The translations under genes were made by a program, and so were the position numbers. 64,000 nt of DNA from Lachnospiraceae bacterium. GTDB taxonomy: Bacteria; Bacillota; Clostridia; Lachnospirales; Lachnospiraceae. The DNA lies in the NCBI GenBank assembly GCA_009774245.1, contig VSNM01000001.1, positions 86,752-150,751 on the forward strand, read 5' to 3'. Below the pieces are notes generated by a model that searched no databases, was not told the DNA's origin, and saw only the letters and a program-made list of their open reading frames with translations. How positions within the stretch are numbered: the first letter of the stretch is position 1; every line of letters begins with the position of its first letter. This document shows positions 50,345-58,244 of the stretch, one piece after another.

Positions 50345-51739
50345 TCAGCCCAAATGAAGGAGGTTGATGAGCAGAAGCCATGCGACGCCATAGTACGTAA
50401 CCACGCCGATCAGGTCATTGACAGTGGTGATCAGCGGACCGGACGCCACGGCCGGATCGACGTTGATTTTTTTAAAAAACATCGGCACGGAGGTGCCCAC
50501 AATGCTTGAGATCGTCATGGCCATCAGCAGAGCGATCCCCGCGCAGAGCGATATCGCAAAGGCATACTGGGGCGGCTTATCCTTGAACAGACACAGATAC
50601 CCGCCTATGAATGCAAAGGATAGAAATCCCAGTATCAGACCGTTGGAAAATCCGATCCGCATCTCGCGGAATATCATGCCAAACTTTTGCTTTGTCTCAA
50701 GATTCTCGTCCATCAACAGCCGGATGGTGACAGCGAGTGACTGCGTTCCGACATTTCCCGACATGCCGAGTATCACGGACTGAAAGCTGACGATAATGGC
50801 AAGCTGTGCGATGACGCCCTCAAACAGACTCGTCACGGTGGACACGCACATGCTGAGTCCCAGGAGCACGATCAGCCACGGCAGGCGCTTCTTGATGCTC
50901 TCACCGAGGGATTCCTCGAGCTCCGCCTCCTCGGACATACCGGCGAGCTTGGCGTAGTCATCACCCATCTCGTCGTCGACCACCTCGACGATATCCTGCG
51001 CGGTGATGACGCCGATCAGCTCGTTTTTGTCATTCAGGACAGGAATGGAGTCCTCGGCGTAATCCTTCAGGCGCTCGATGCAGTCCGATATCGTCTCGTG
51101 ATCCCGCACATATGGGAAAGACTGCGTGATCAGGTTTTCCAGATTCATGTAATTGCGCGCTACGATCAGGTCCTTCAGATCGATGGCGCCATAAAAGGTG
51201 CCATCCTCGTCCTCCACGAACAGCGTCGAGATATTGTCGTTTTCCTCCGCCTGCGCGATCAGGGAGCGCATGGCCTGCTTGATCGTGAGGCTTTTGCCGA
51301 TCTCTATGAAGTTCGTGGTCATCTTGCTGCCGATCTCGTCCTCCTCATAGGAACAGATCAGCTTGATGTCCTCCTTTGACTCCTCGTCAATCAGTTCGAT
51401 TAGCTGCTTCCTGGTCTCCTCGTCAACTTCCTCGAGGACATCCACGGCGTCGTCTGCGTCCATGTTTTCGATGATGTCCGCGGCCCGCTCCAGCTCCAGC
51501 TCACCGAGGTATTTGCCGGGATCGTCCAGATAGGCAAAGATTTCTGAGACACGCTCGTCACCGAGAATGTGATAGAGCAGTTTTCTCTCATCGCTGTTCA
51601 GCTCGTCGAGTGCATTTGAGATATCATTGTCGTGATAGTTTGTGAGCTCTTCAGCCAGCTGCTCCCTGCCTGCGCCGCTCCTGATCAGTCCGACCAGTTC
51701 TTTCGTGTAATCCGGTTCCGTGAAAACTTCGTTTTCCAA
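50345..51739 (-). CDS. mgtE: MgtE-family magnesium transporter
   Basis: This protein of about 464 residues is a Mg2+ channel/transporter. An N-terminal MgtE_N helical domain (about 25-135; DISNALDELNSDERKLLYHI), two CBS domains (about 140-265; VRDHETISDCIERLKDYAED) and five membrane helices in the last 190 residues are seen. The pore signature SGNVGTQSLAVTIRL and AVASGPLITTVNDLIGV are present. The N-domain and CBS pair close the channel when Mg2+ is high. The start is uncertain: a TTG at 51739 after GAGGGGCG is preferred, since no suitable ATG exists. No M-box riboswitch was recognised upstream. Confidence 0.92.
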   Translation of the reverse strand: MENEVFTEPDYTKELVGLIRSGAGREQLAEELTNYHDNDISNALDELNSDERKLLYHILGDERVSEIFAYLDDPGKYLGELELERAADIIENMDADDAVDVLEEVDEETRKQLIELIDEESKEDIKLICSYEEDEIGSKMTTNFIEIGKSLTIKQAMRSLIAQAEENDNISTLFVEDEDGTFYGAIDLKDLIVARNYMNLENLITQSFPYVRDHETISDCIERLKDYAEDSIPVLNDKNELIGVITAQDIVEVVDDEMGDDYAKLAGMSEEAELEESLGESIKKRLPWLIVLLGLSMCVSTVTSLFEGVIAQLAIIVSFQSVILGMSGNVGTQSLAVTIRLLMDENLETKQKFGMIFREMRIGFSNGLILGFLSFAFIGGYLCLFKDKPPQYAFAISLCAGIALLMAMTISSIVGTSVPMFFKKINVDPAVASGPLITTVNDLIGVVTYYGVAWLLLINLLHLG

Positions 51740-51832
51740 AATATCATCGCCCCTCTCGTTTCCTGTGCGCAATCAGACAGGGAATGCCGTTCTTTCCTTA
51801 TTTTATGTCGATTTGGGGATATTGTCAAGACT

Positions 51833-51861
51833 TTGACAATGCCGGCCGCGGTCACTTATTA
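51833..51861 (+). promoter_or_regulatory. Promoter of the 146-residue hypothetical gene
   Basis: TTGACA (51833-51838), a 17-bp spacer and TTATTA (51856-51861), about 45 bp upstream of the start codon and divergent from mgtE. Confidence 0.55.
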
Positions 51862-51907
51862 TTTGGGAAATGCATATGATAATTATAAAAAGCGAGGAAC
51901 TCAAGAC

Positions 51908-52348
51908 ATGGATTATTATAGTGCGTTTCCTTTTTATATGGGGTATCAGGGATATGGGCAGTGGGCACAGCCCGGAAGCGTGCCGGAGGACAGGATATTG
52001 GAGGACATGGAGTATCTGCAGCAGATGTATCCTACATATGCCAGAAAATACCAGAGCGCCGTCAGCAGTGCGGTTGACAAGATGGATTATGAAGGAAGCT
52101 TCATCTATGATCAGTATCCCGACAAGCTTACCATGCAGCGCATGGTGGAGAGTGTGGTGGTGGTGATCAGGACAAATGAGCAGACAGTGGATGCGGGAAG
52201 CGACATGGCGGACACGGCTTTGACGGAACAGGCTCCGTGGAGCGAGAAGGAGCCATGGATCAGGGAACTTGTCACTGTTTTGATGTACTATGAGATACTG
52301 ACACGCAGGAGAAAGAAAAATAAGTGGAACCGGTATTACCAGTTTTGA
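51908..52348 (+). CDS. Hypothetical protein, 146 residues
   Basis: I do not recognise a family. The N-terminus is Tyr/Phe/Gly rich (YYSAFPFYMGYQGYGQWAQP), the middle is helical (ILEDMEYLQQMYPTYARKYQ; QRMVESVVVVIRTNEQ) and the C-terminus is basic (LTRRRKKNKWNRYYQF). There is no signal peptide or obvious membrane helix. The Tyr/Gly-rich start resembles some small spore-coat-type proteins, but that is only a compositional similarity. The ATG at 51908 has GAGGAA about 9 bp upstream. The SRP RNA gene follows. Confidence 0.7.
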   Translation: MDYYSAFPFYMGYQGYGQWAQPGSVPEDRILEDMEYLQQMYPTYARKYQSAVSSAVDKMDYEGSFIYDQYPDKLTMQRMVESVVVVIRTNEQTVDAGSDMADTALTEQAPWSEKEPWIRELVTVLMYYEILTRRRKKNKWNRYYQF

Positions 52349-52368
52349 TTAAAAAATTATGAATTGCA

Positions 52369-52398
52369 TTGACTTATCGGTAAATATGAGGTTATAAT
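52369..52398 (+). promoter_or_regulatory. Promoter of the SRP RNA gene
   Basis: TTGACT (52369-52374), an 18-bp spacer and TATAAT (52393-52398), placing the transcript start near 52405. Confidence 0.8.
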
Positions 52399-52404
52399 AA
52401 TAGC

Positions 52405-52672
52405 ATCGTGCAGCCGGGGCGTTAGCGGTGTCCTGTACCTACAATCCGCTATAGTGGGGGTGATAGGCGACCGAGGGTCTGCGTTTGTGCAGCTGCCCTC
52501 TATAAGTGGCGTTGAAGTTTGGGTCTCGCGCAATATGTGCCGCTGAACCGTGTCAGGGCAGGAATGCAGCAGCACTAAGGCGGATTTCGTATGTGCCGCG
52601 AGGGTGCCTGGCGGAGTTAACTGTAGAGGTAACGTGCATGGGCATAGGATTCGAAGCCGCCTGCACGATAAA
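52405..52672 (+). ncRNA. ffs: Signal recognition particle RNA, large type with Alu domain
   Basis: The ends ATCGTGCAG (52405-52413) and CTGCACGAT (52661-52669) pair to close the molecule. The 5' part contains the Alu-domain sequence GCGGTGTCCTGTACCT and AATCCGCTATAG. The apical S-domain is seen at about 52551-52590 with GTGTCAGG and the internal loop GGAATGCAGCAG, where Ffh binds. The length of about 268 nt fits the Bacillus/Clostridia scRNA class and not the short 4.5S RNA of Proteobacteria. Product: RNA core of the co-translational protein targeting particle. Confidence 0.93.
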
Positions 52673-52782
52673 AATGTTTGAATCATCGCGCGGCGGTGTA
52701 TAAACATCAGGAAAAACGGAAAACTAAGGAAGAAGTATCGTGGCACAAAATGACCGCTTGAGCTGTGCCAAAGGGAGACATT

Positions 52783-53955
52783 ATGAAAAGAAAAATGATC
52801 AGGAATAAGGGAATTGCGTTATTGATTGTGTTTACAATGGCTGCCGCTTCCATGACAGGGTGCGGCAATAAGGATGAAGCTGCCAAGGAAGAACCTGCGA
52901 CAGAGATTGATTTTGCAGATCTCACAGGGGGAGGTTCCGACAACAGTGGCAGCAATGAGCCGGCGGAGACGCCCGCGACGGAGGAGACACCGACAGAACA
53001 GGTGCCGGCAGAGGAGGAGTCGCGCGAGGGGATGTACCGCAGCGAGCTCACAAACGAGTGGATTGATGAGAGCTTAAAGAACCAGCGCCCGATCGCGGTG
53101 ATGGTCGACAATGAGAAGACAGCCCTCCCGCACTATGGACTCACTGAGGCGGACGTGGTGTACGAGATTATGAACAGCACGGCAAACGGCAGAATCACGC
53201 GTTTCATGGCGATTGTCAAGGACTGGGGGAAGATCGAGCAGTTTGGCAGTATCCGGAGTACGAGACCGACGAATATCATGCTTGCGGCCGAGTGGAATGC
53301 AGTGCTCTGTCATGACGGCGGCCCGTTCTACATTGATGACTGGATTGCAAAGAAATATTCAGCGAATTTCAGCGGCGGTTTTGCCCGCGTGAACAATGGT
53401 AAGTCCCGGGAGTTTACAGAGTATATCTGTGCGGGGGATCTTGACAAGAAGTTCAGCGGCTCGAAGTATACTACGGAATACAATGAGTATTACAAGGGAC
53501 AGCATTACCACTTCTCCAACACGGAGATTGATCTGTCAACTGTAGGTGCTGCGATCGACTGCACGGAGATCGAGCTTCCGTTCCCACACAACAGCTCAAG
53601 ACTCCAGTACAATGAGTCGACAGGCACATATGACTACTATGAGTATGGCAGTGCGCACACAGATCCGCAGCACGGCAATGCGCAGCTGACGTTCAAGAAT
53701 CTGCTGATTCAGGACACAACCTTCAAACAGCTTGACGATAACGGATACCTGATCTACAACGCGATCGATTCTGGACGTGATGCGTACTACATCACAAACG
53801 GCAAGGCGATGGAGGTGACGTGGATCAAGCCGGCTGAGGATGATATCACGATCTATCTTAACAAGCAGACTGGAGAGCAGATCGAGCTGAATACCGGAAA
53901 GACGTATGTGGCGCTTGTTCCCTCCGATTCATGGGACAAAGTCGTAATCAAATAA
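52783..53955 (+). CDS. yerB: DUF3048 (YerB-type) lipoprotein
   Basis: This 390-residue exported lipoprotein has a signal peptide with lipobox (IVFTMAAASMTGC, Cys at about residue 27), an acidic Glu/Thr/Pro-rich linker (about 33-85) and a DUF3048 domain (about 90-385; QRPIAVMVDNEKTALPHYGL, EADVVYEIMNSTANGRITRF, FGSIRSTRPTNIMLAAEW). The family is widespread in Firmicutes; its role is unresolved, likely at the cell envelope. GGGAGA lies about 5 bp before the ATG. The gene ends in a strong terminator. Confidence 0.9.
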   Translation: MKRKMIRNKGIALLIVFTMAAASMTGCGNKDEAAKEEPATEIDFADLTGGGSDNSGSNEPAETPATEETPTEQVPAEEESREGMYRSELTNEWIDESLKNQRPIAVMVDNEKTALPHYGLTEADVVYEIMNSTANGRITRFMAIVKDWGKIEQFGSIRSTRPTNIMLAAEWNAVLCHDGGPFYIDDWIAKKYSANFSGGFARVNNGKSREFTEYICAGDLDKKFSGSKYTTEYNEYYKGQHYHFSNTEIDLSTVGAAIDCTEIELPFPHNSSRLQYNESTGTYDYYEYGSAHTDPQHGNAQLTFKNLLIQDTTFKQLDDNGYLIYNAIDSGRDAYYITNGKAMEVTWIKPAEDDITIYLNKQTGEQIELNTGKTYVALVPSDSWDKVVIK

Positions 53956-53968
53956 CGTTATCGAAATA

Positions 53969-54005
53969 AGAGATGTATGGTCATGTAAATACATCTCTTT
54001 TTTTA
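53969..54005 (+). terminator. Terminator of the yerB-like gene
   Basis: AGAGATGTA (53969-53977) pairs with TACATCTCT (53990-53998), loop 12 nt, followed by a T-run. Confidence 0.92.
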
Positions 54006-54024
54006 CGCTCCTAATTTTTTTCGT

Positions 54025-54075
54025 GAAATTTCGTTATAATGACTAAAATTCAGTTACGAAATTTTACGAAATTTC
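54025..54075. promoter_or_regulatory. Three ACGAAATTT(C/T) sites upstream of pullulanase
   Basis: GAAATTTCGT (54025-54034) is the exact inverse of ACGAAATTTC at 54066-54075, and ACGAAATTTT lies at 54056-54065, directly abutting. A TATAAT hexamer at 54035-54040 lies between the arms. This looks like an operator, but no regulator gene is adjacent to name the protein. Confidence 0.45.
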
Positions 54076-54159
54076 CAATAGCTTTTTTTATCACAAGAAG
54101 ATATAATAAAACCATCAAGAGATTCTGAGTGATAGAAAATCGAATGGAGGGTAACGGCT

Positions 54160-57100
54160 ATGAAGAGGAAGCGACAGATTGCCGGACTGCTGGCATGGCT
54201 CATGGTATTTATGACAGTAGTGTCAGTTTTGACGCCGGAAATGACCGCGAGGGCGGCAGGAAAGACACTGATCGTTCATTACGGCGGGAGAGCCGACGAC
54301 AGCTATGACGGCTGGAACCTGTGGATATGGGAAGAGGGACGGGAAGGGCAGCAGGTCGACTTTACGGATGAGGACGACTTCGGCAAGGTGGCTGTGTACC
54401 AGACGAACCGCAAACCGGCAAGCATTGGTTTCATCGTGCGGCTGAACGAGTGGGAGGACAAGGATACGGGCGAGGATCGGTTTGTCACCATGGACAGCGA
54501 GACGGTGGAGATCTGGGTGACGAGCGGAGAGGCGGAGGTTGCCACGACGGCTCCCGACGGCGCGGCGGAATATGATATCGCGGCGCTCGAGGAGGCGCGG
54601 CTGAACGTGTACAATGAGGAAGGCGCGACAAAGCTCAATGTCCACTATTATAATTTTGATCAAAAGTACAGCGCCGATACTGTGGAGGCGTACGCCTGGT
54701 CTGGCAGCGATGTGGGCGGCAGCTATCCCCTGACGGAGACGGATGATTTCGGTGCGCTTTTCCAGATCGGACTGCAGCCGAAGGACGGCGTATCGACAGC
54801 GGGTGTGCGTGTGATTCAGGATGGCGACGCGGATGCGGCGACTGATTATGAGATCGATCTGACGAAAACGGCAAATGATACAATTGATGTGTACATTGTG
54901 GAAGGAAATCCTACATTGTGGTATACTATGGAGGAAGTCATCTATAAGCCTGTGATTGCGGAGGCGTATTTCTCGGAGACGACGAGCAGGGAGATCTGTG
55001 CGGTATTGTCCCGTGCGCCTGAGAATGTGGGCGCGCTGGCTGCGCAGATCAAGATCACGGATGAGGACGGCACAGAGTACGCTGTGGCTTCGGCGGACAG
55101 CGGAGACGGCAGAACAGTAATATTGACGATGGAGGAGGAGTTGGAATTGTCAAAGGCATATGATATATCAATGGACGGGTACGAGGGAACCAATGTGTCC
55201 CTGAACAGGATCATCGGTTCGAGCTATTTTGATGACGCGTTTATGTATGATGGAGACGACCTGGGAGCCACCTACACAAAGGAAAAGACCGGATTTAAGG
55301 TGTGGGCGCCCACAGCGTCGGAGGTGTCATTAAATCTGTACGAGCAGGGGGACGGCGATAATCTGATCGAGACGGTTCCCATGACAATGGGGGAGAAGGG
55401 CGTGTGGTCCTGCGAGAAACAGGGCGATCTGAACGGAGTATATTATACGTATGCCATTCAGATCGGAAATAAGACCAATGAGGCGGTGGATCTCTATGCG
55501 AGGACGACCGGAGTCAACGGCAACAGGGGTATGGTGGTGGATCTTGACGCCACCGATCCGGAGGGATTTGAGAACGATACGAGACCTGCGCTTACCAACC
55601 CCACGGACGCGGTGATCTATGAGCTTCACATCAGGGATCTGTCATCGGACGCGTCGTCGGGAATCAGCAATACGGGAAAGTTTCTGGGGCTGACAGAGAC
55701 AGGGACGACCAATGCGGACGGGCTCGCGACGGGAATCGATCACATCAAGGACCTGGGTGTGACACATGTGCAGATTCTCCCGAGCTACGACTATGCCACG
55801 GTAGATGAGACAAAGCTTGACACACCGCAGTTTAACTGGGGGTATGATCCGAAGAATTACAATGTGCCGGAGGGCTCCTACAGCACAGATCCCTATCACG
55901 GGGAGGTGCGCGTCAAGGAGATGAAGCAGATGGTGCAGGCGCTTCATGAGAATGGCATCCGCGTGAATATGGATGTGGTGTACAATCACACCTTTAATAT
56001 AGAAGATTCTTATTTCCAGAAGACAGTGCCGGATTACTATTACAGAAAAGTGGGCGAGAATTACTCCAACGCGTCCGGCTGCGGAAATGAGACAGCCTCA
56101 GACCATGCGATGGTGCGCAAGTATATCGTGGATTCGGTTGTCTACTGGGCTACGGAATATCACATTGACGGTTTCCGCTTTGACCTGATGGCAGTGCACG
56201 ACATCGAGACGATGAATGCTGTCAGGGAAGCGCTCGACAAGGTAGATCCATCGATTATGGTGTACGGCGAGGGCTGGACCGGCGGGGATTGTGCGATTCC
56301 CTCCTCACAGCAGGCGCTGAAGGTCAACATGTCAAAGATCGACAGGGTTGGCGCGTTCAGCGATGATATCAGGGATGGAATCAAGGGCAGCGTGTTTGAT
56401 GCGCAGGACAAGGGCTTTATCAGCGGCAAGGACGGGATGGAGGAGAGCATCAAGTTTGGCATTGTCGCTGCGACGCCGCACCAGCAGGTATTGACTTACA
56501 AAAATGATAAGGGCGCCAAGAGCTGGGCAGCGCAGCCGGGACAGAGCATCAACTATATCTCGTGCCACGACAACCTGACCTTCTGGGATAAGCTCGCCAT
56601 ATCCAACGCGGACGACAGCGAGGAGACGAGAATCAGGATGAACAAGCTGGGCAGCGCGATCATTCTCACCTCGCAGGGCGTGCCTTTCTTCCAGGCGGGC
56701 GAGGAAATGCTCCGCAGCAAGCCTTCGGCGACGGTGGAGGGCGGTTTTGACGAGAACAGCTATGCATCGCCGGATTCGACGAACAGCATCAAGTGGGCAA
56801 ACAAGGCGAATGTGATGGATACCTATGAGTACTATAAGGGGTTGATCGCGTTCCGCAGGGCGCACGGTGCGCTTCGCATGGCGGAGACGGCGGATATACA
56901 GAGCAATCTGACATTCATGGGCGGACTGGACGCGAACGTGGTGGGATACACGATCGCGAACAATGCAAACGGCGACACGGCGGAGAAGATCACGGTGATC
57001 TTCAATGGAAATGCGGATGCAGTCGACGTGCCGCTTCCGGCGGGCACATGGGAGATCTGCGTCAATGATAAGACGGCAGGTACGGCGTCTGTGGGAACAG

Positions 57101-57351
57101 CGGAGGGAACAGTGTCTGTGGCAGGCATCTCGGCGATGGTGCTCGTGCAGGGAGATGATACGATCGTGAAGGCAGAGACGCAGACAGACGATCGTAAAAC
57201 TGACACAAGTGTCAGTTCGACAAGTGAACAAAGCACAGAAAATACAGATAGCGCAAAAAAATCTTCTGGAAATACACCGCTGATCGTTGGAGGCATCCTC
57301 GTGGTGCTGGCGGCAGTGGCGGGCATCTTTGTGAAGAAGCGTAAAAAATAG
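54160..57351 (+). CDS. pulA: Type I pullulanase, secreted and membrane-anchored
   Basis: This 1063-residue GH13 enzyme cleaves alpha-1,6 branches of pullulan, starch and glycogen. A signal peptide (about 1-33) is followed by two PUD/CBM41-type starch-binding domains (LIVHYGGRADDSYDGWNLWI; LNVHYYNFDQKYSADTVEAY), a linker domain and a CBM48-like module (about 370-480). The catalytic barrel has the pullulanase signature FNWGYDP (558-564), Asp675 in FRFD, Glu704 in VYGEGW and Asp804 in SCHDN. A Ser/Thr-rich spacer, a membrane helix at about 1039-1057 and a KKRKK tail anchor it to the cell. It would supply malto-oligosaccharides from dietary starch. Confidence 0.94.
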   Translation: MKRKRQIAGLLAWLMVFMTVVSVLTPEMTARAAGKTLIVHYGGRADDSYDGWNLWIWEEGREGQQVDFTDEDDFGKVAVYQTNRKPASIGFIVRLNEWEDKDTGEDRFVTMDSETVEIWVTSGEAEVATTAPDGAAEYDIAALEEARLNVYNEEGATKLNVHYYNFDQKYSADTVEAYAWSGSDVGGSYPLTETDDFGALFQIGLQPKDGVSTAGVRVIQDGDADAATDYEIDLTKTANDTIDVYIVEGNPTLWYTMEEVIYKPVIAEAYFSETTSREICAVLSRAPENVGALAAQIKITDEDGTEYAVASADSGDGRTVILTMEEELELSKAYDISMDGYEGTNVSLNRIIGSSYFDDAFMYDGDDLGATYTKEKTGFKVWAPTASEVSLNLYEQGDGDNLIETVPMTMGEKGVWSCEKQGDLNGVYYTYAIQIGNKTNEAVDLYARTTGVNGNRGMVVDLDATDPEGFENDTRPALTNPTDAVIYELHIRDLSSDASSGISNTGKFLGLTETGTTNADGLATGIDHIKDLGVTHVQILPSYDYATVDETKLDTPQFNWGYDPKNYNVPEGSYSTDPYHGEVRVKEMKQMVQALHENGIRVNMDVVYNHTFNIEDSYFQKTVPDYYYRKVGENYSNASGCGNETASDHAMVRKYIVDSVVYWATEYHIDGFRFDLMAVHDIETMNAVREALDKVDPSIMVYGEGWTGGDCAIPSSQQALKVNMSKIDRVGAFSDDIRDGIKGSVFDAQDKGFISGKDGMEESIKFGIVAATPHQQVLTYKNDKGAKSWAAQPGQSINYISCHDNLTFWDKLAISNADDSEETRIRMNKLGSAIILTSQGVPFFQAGEEMLRSKPSATVEGGFDENSYASPDSTNSIKWANKANVMDTYEYYKGLIAFRRAHGALRMAETADIQSNLTFMGGLDANVVGYTIANNANGDTAEKITVIFNGNADAVDVPLPAGTWEICVNDKTAGTASVGTAEGTVSVAGISAMVLVQGDDTIVKAETQTDDRKTDTSVSSTSEQSTENTDSAKKSSGNTPLIVGGILVVLAAVAGIFVKKRKK

Positions 57352-57400
57352 AATGAAAACCCTGCTGCCAGCAAGATTTACTGGCAGCAGGGTTTTCATT
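57352..57400. terminator. Bidirectional terminator between pulA and the second Uma2 gene
   Basis: A perfect 20-bp stem (57352-57371 with 57381-57400) and a 9-nt loop, with AAAA/TTTT near the bases. It is followed by TGCACACGGGCACCC at 57402-57416. Confidence 0.92.
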
Positions 57401-57432
57401 ATGCACACGGGCACCCAGAGGAAATAGGATTG

Positions 57433-57990
57433 TCAGAAATCCAGTTGTGAGAAATCAATGTACAGATCGTCATAGATACTGACCTTAATATTGTCCTGAA
57501 AGGTGTATATTTCCATTTCAAAATCTGTCTGGTTAAGGCAGTAGACAATGACCTTCCGGCGCCGGTAGTCTACGATCCAGTACTCACGTACACCATAAGT
57601 TTGGTAATAGTATAGCTTGCGGATATAATCGTCAGAAGGATTTCCAGGGGAAACAATTTCAATGATGAAGTCGGGTGCACCATTGCAGCGTTTCCCATCC
57701 AATTTGTCCTTGTCACATACAATCATAAGATCAGGCTGGACAATTGTAAGGGGATTATCATCAAGTTTCACATCAAATGGGGCATGAAACACTTTGCAGG
57801 AGCCTTTTTTGCTCTTGATATAGGTGTTGAGGATCGTAGTCAGCTCTGTGGAAATTGTCTGATGGATTTCCGACGGGCTGGCCATATCATAGAGAACACC
57901 TTCAAAGACCTCTGCCCTTCTGTTTTCTGGAAGGGCTTCGTACTGTTCGATGGTGATGGTTTCAGGCTGTGGTTGTAATGCTGGTGGCAT
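57433..57990 (-). CDS. Uma2-family PD-(D/E)XK endonuclease-like protein, copy 2
   Basis: This 185-residue protein is homologous to the copy at 17056-17601. It has YEALPENRRAEVFEGVLYDM, LTIVQPDLMIVCDKDKLDGK, GAPDFIIEIVSPGNPSDDYI (E-x-V in place of E-x-K) and VREYWIVDYRRRKVIVY. The nuclease fold is probably intact, but the role is unknown. A promoter at 58057-58085 drives it as a single gene. The ATG at 57990 has AAAGGAAA about 9 bp upstream; an ATG 9 bp earlier overlaps that site. Confidence 0.85.
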   Translation of the reverse strand: MPPALQPQPETITIEQYEALPENRRAEVFEGVLYDMASPSEIHQTISTELTTILNTYIKSKKGSCKVFHAPFDVKLDDNPLTIVQPDLMIVCDKDKLDGKRCNGAPDFIIEIVSPGNPSDDYIRKLYYYQTYGVREYWIVDYRRRKVIVYCLNQTDFEMEIYTFQDNIKVSIYDDLYIDFSQLDF

Positions 57991-58056
57991 AATATACATT
58001 TCCTTTCTGCTAGTCTATTTTGCAATCCTCGATTTCCCGTTATCTGCGATATCGGA

Positions 58057-58085
58057 ATTATACCACACAACCGGCTAAAGCACAA
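58057..58085 (-). promoter_or_regulatory. Promoter of the second Uma2 gene
   Basis: On the minus strand: TTGTGC (58085-58080), a 17-bp spacer and TATAAT (58062-58057), with an extended TGG before the -10. Confidence 0.7.
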
Positions 58086-58108
58086 TGATATATCATGCGA
58101 TGTAAACC

Positions 58109-58137
58109 TTGAAAATTGCCTCAAAAAACCATATAAT
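58109..58137 (+). promoter_or_regulatory. Promoter of the 821-residue protein and HTH-TPR regulator
   Basis: TTGAAA (58109-58114), a 17-bp spacer and TATAAT (58132-58137), about 108 bp upstream of the start codon. Confidence 0.8.
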
Positions 58138-58244
58138 ATTGCTTATCAGATGCGAAATTAAAATAACAAATAAGCAAATTGAACAGGACTTTATGGATGA
58201 AAAAGATATAGATTTGTTTATGATGTGATTTAGGAGGATTAGGT

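Noticed and set aside
51740..51907. Possible M-box Mg2+ riboswitch before mgtE
   Set aside because: The upstream region is too short and shared with a divergent promoter; no M-box conserved blocks were seen.
52506..52703. A 65-codon open frame over the SRP RNA
   Set aside because: The region folds as SRP RNA with matching ends and Ffh-binding loop; the frame has no ribosome binding site.
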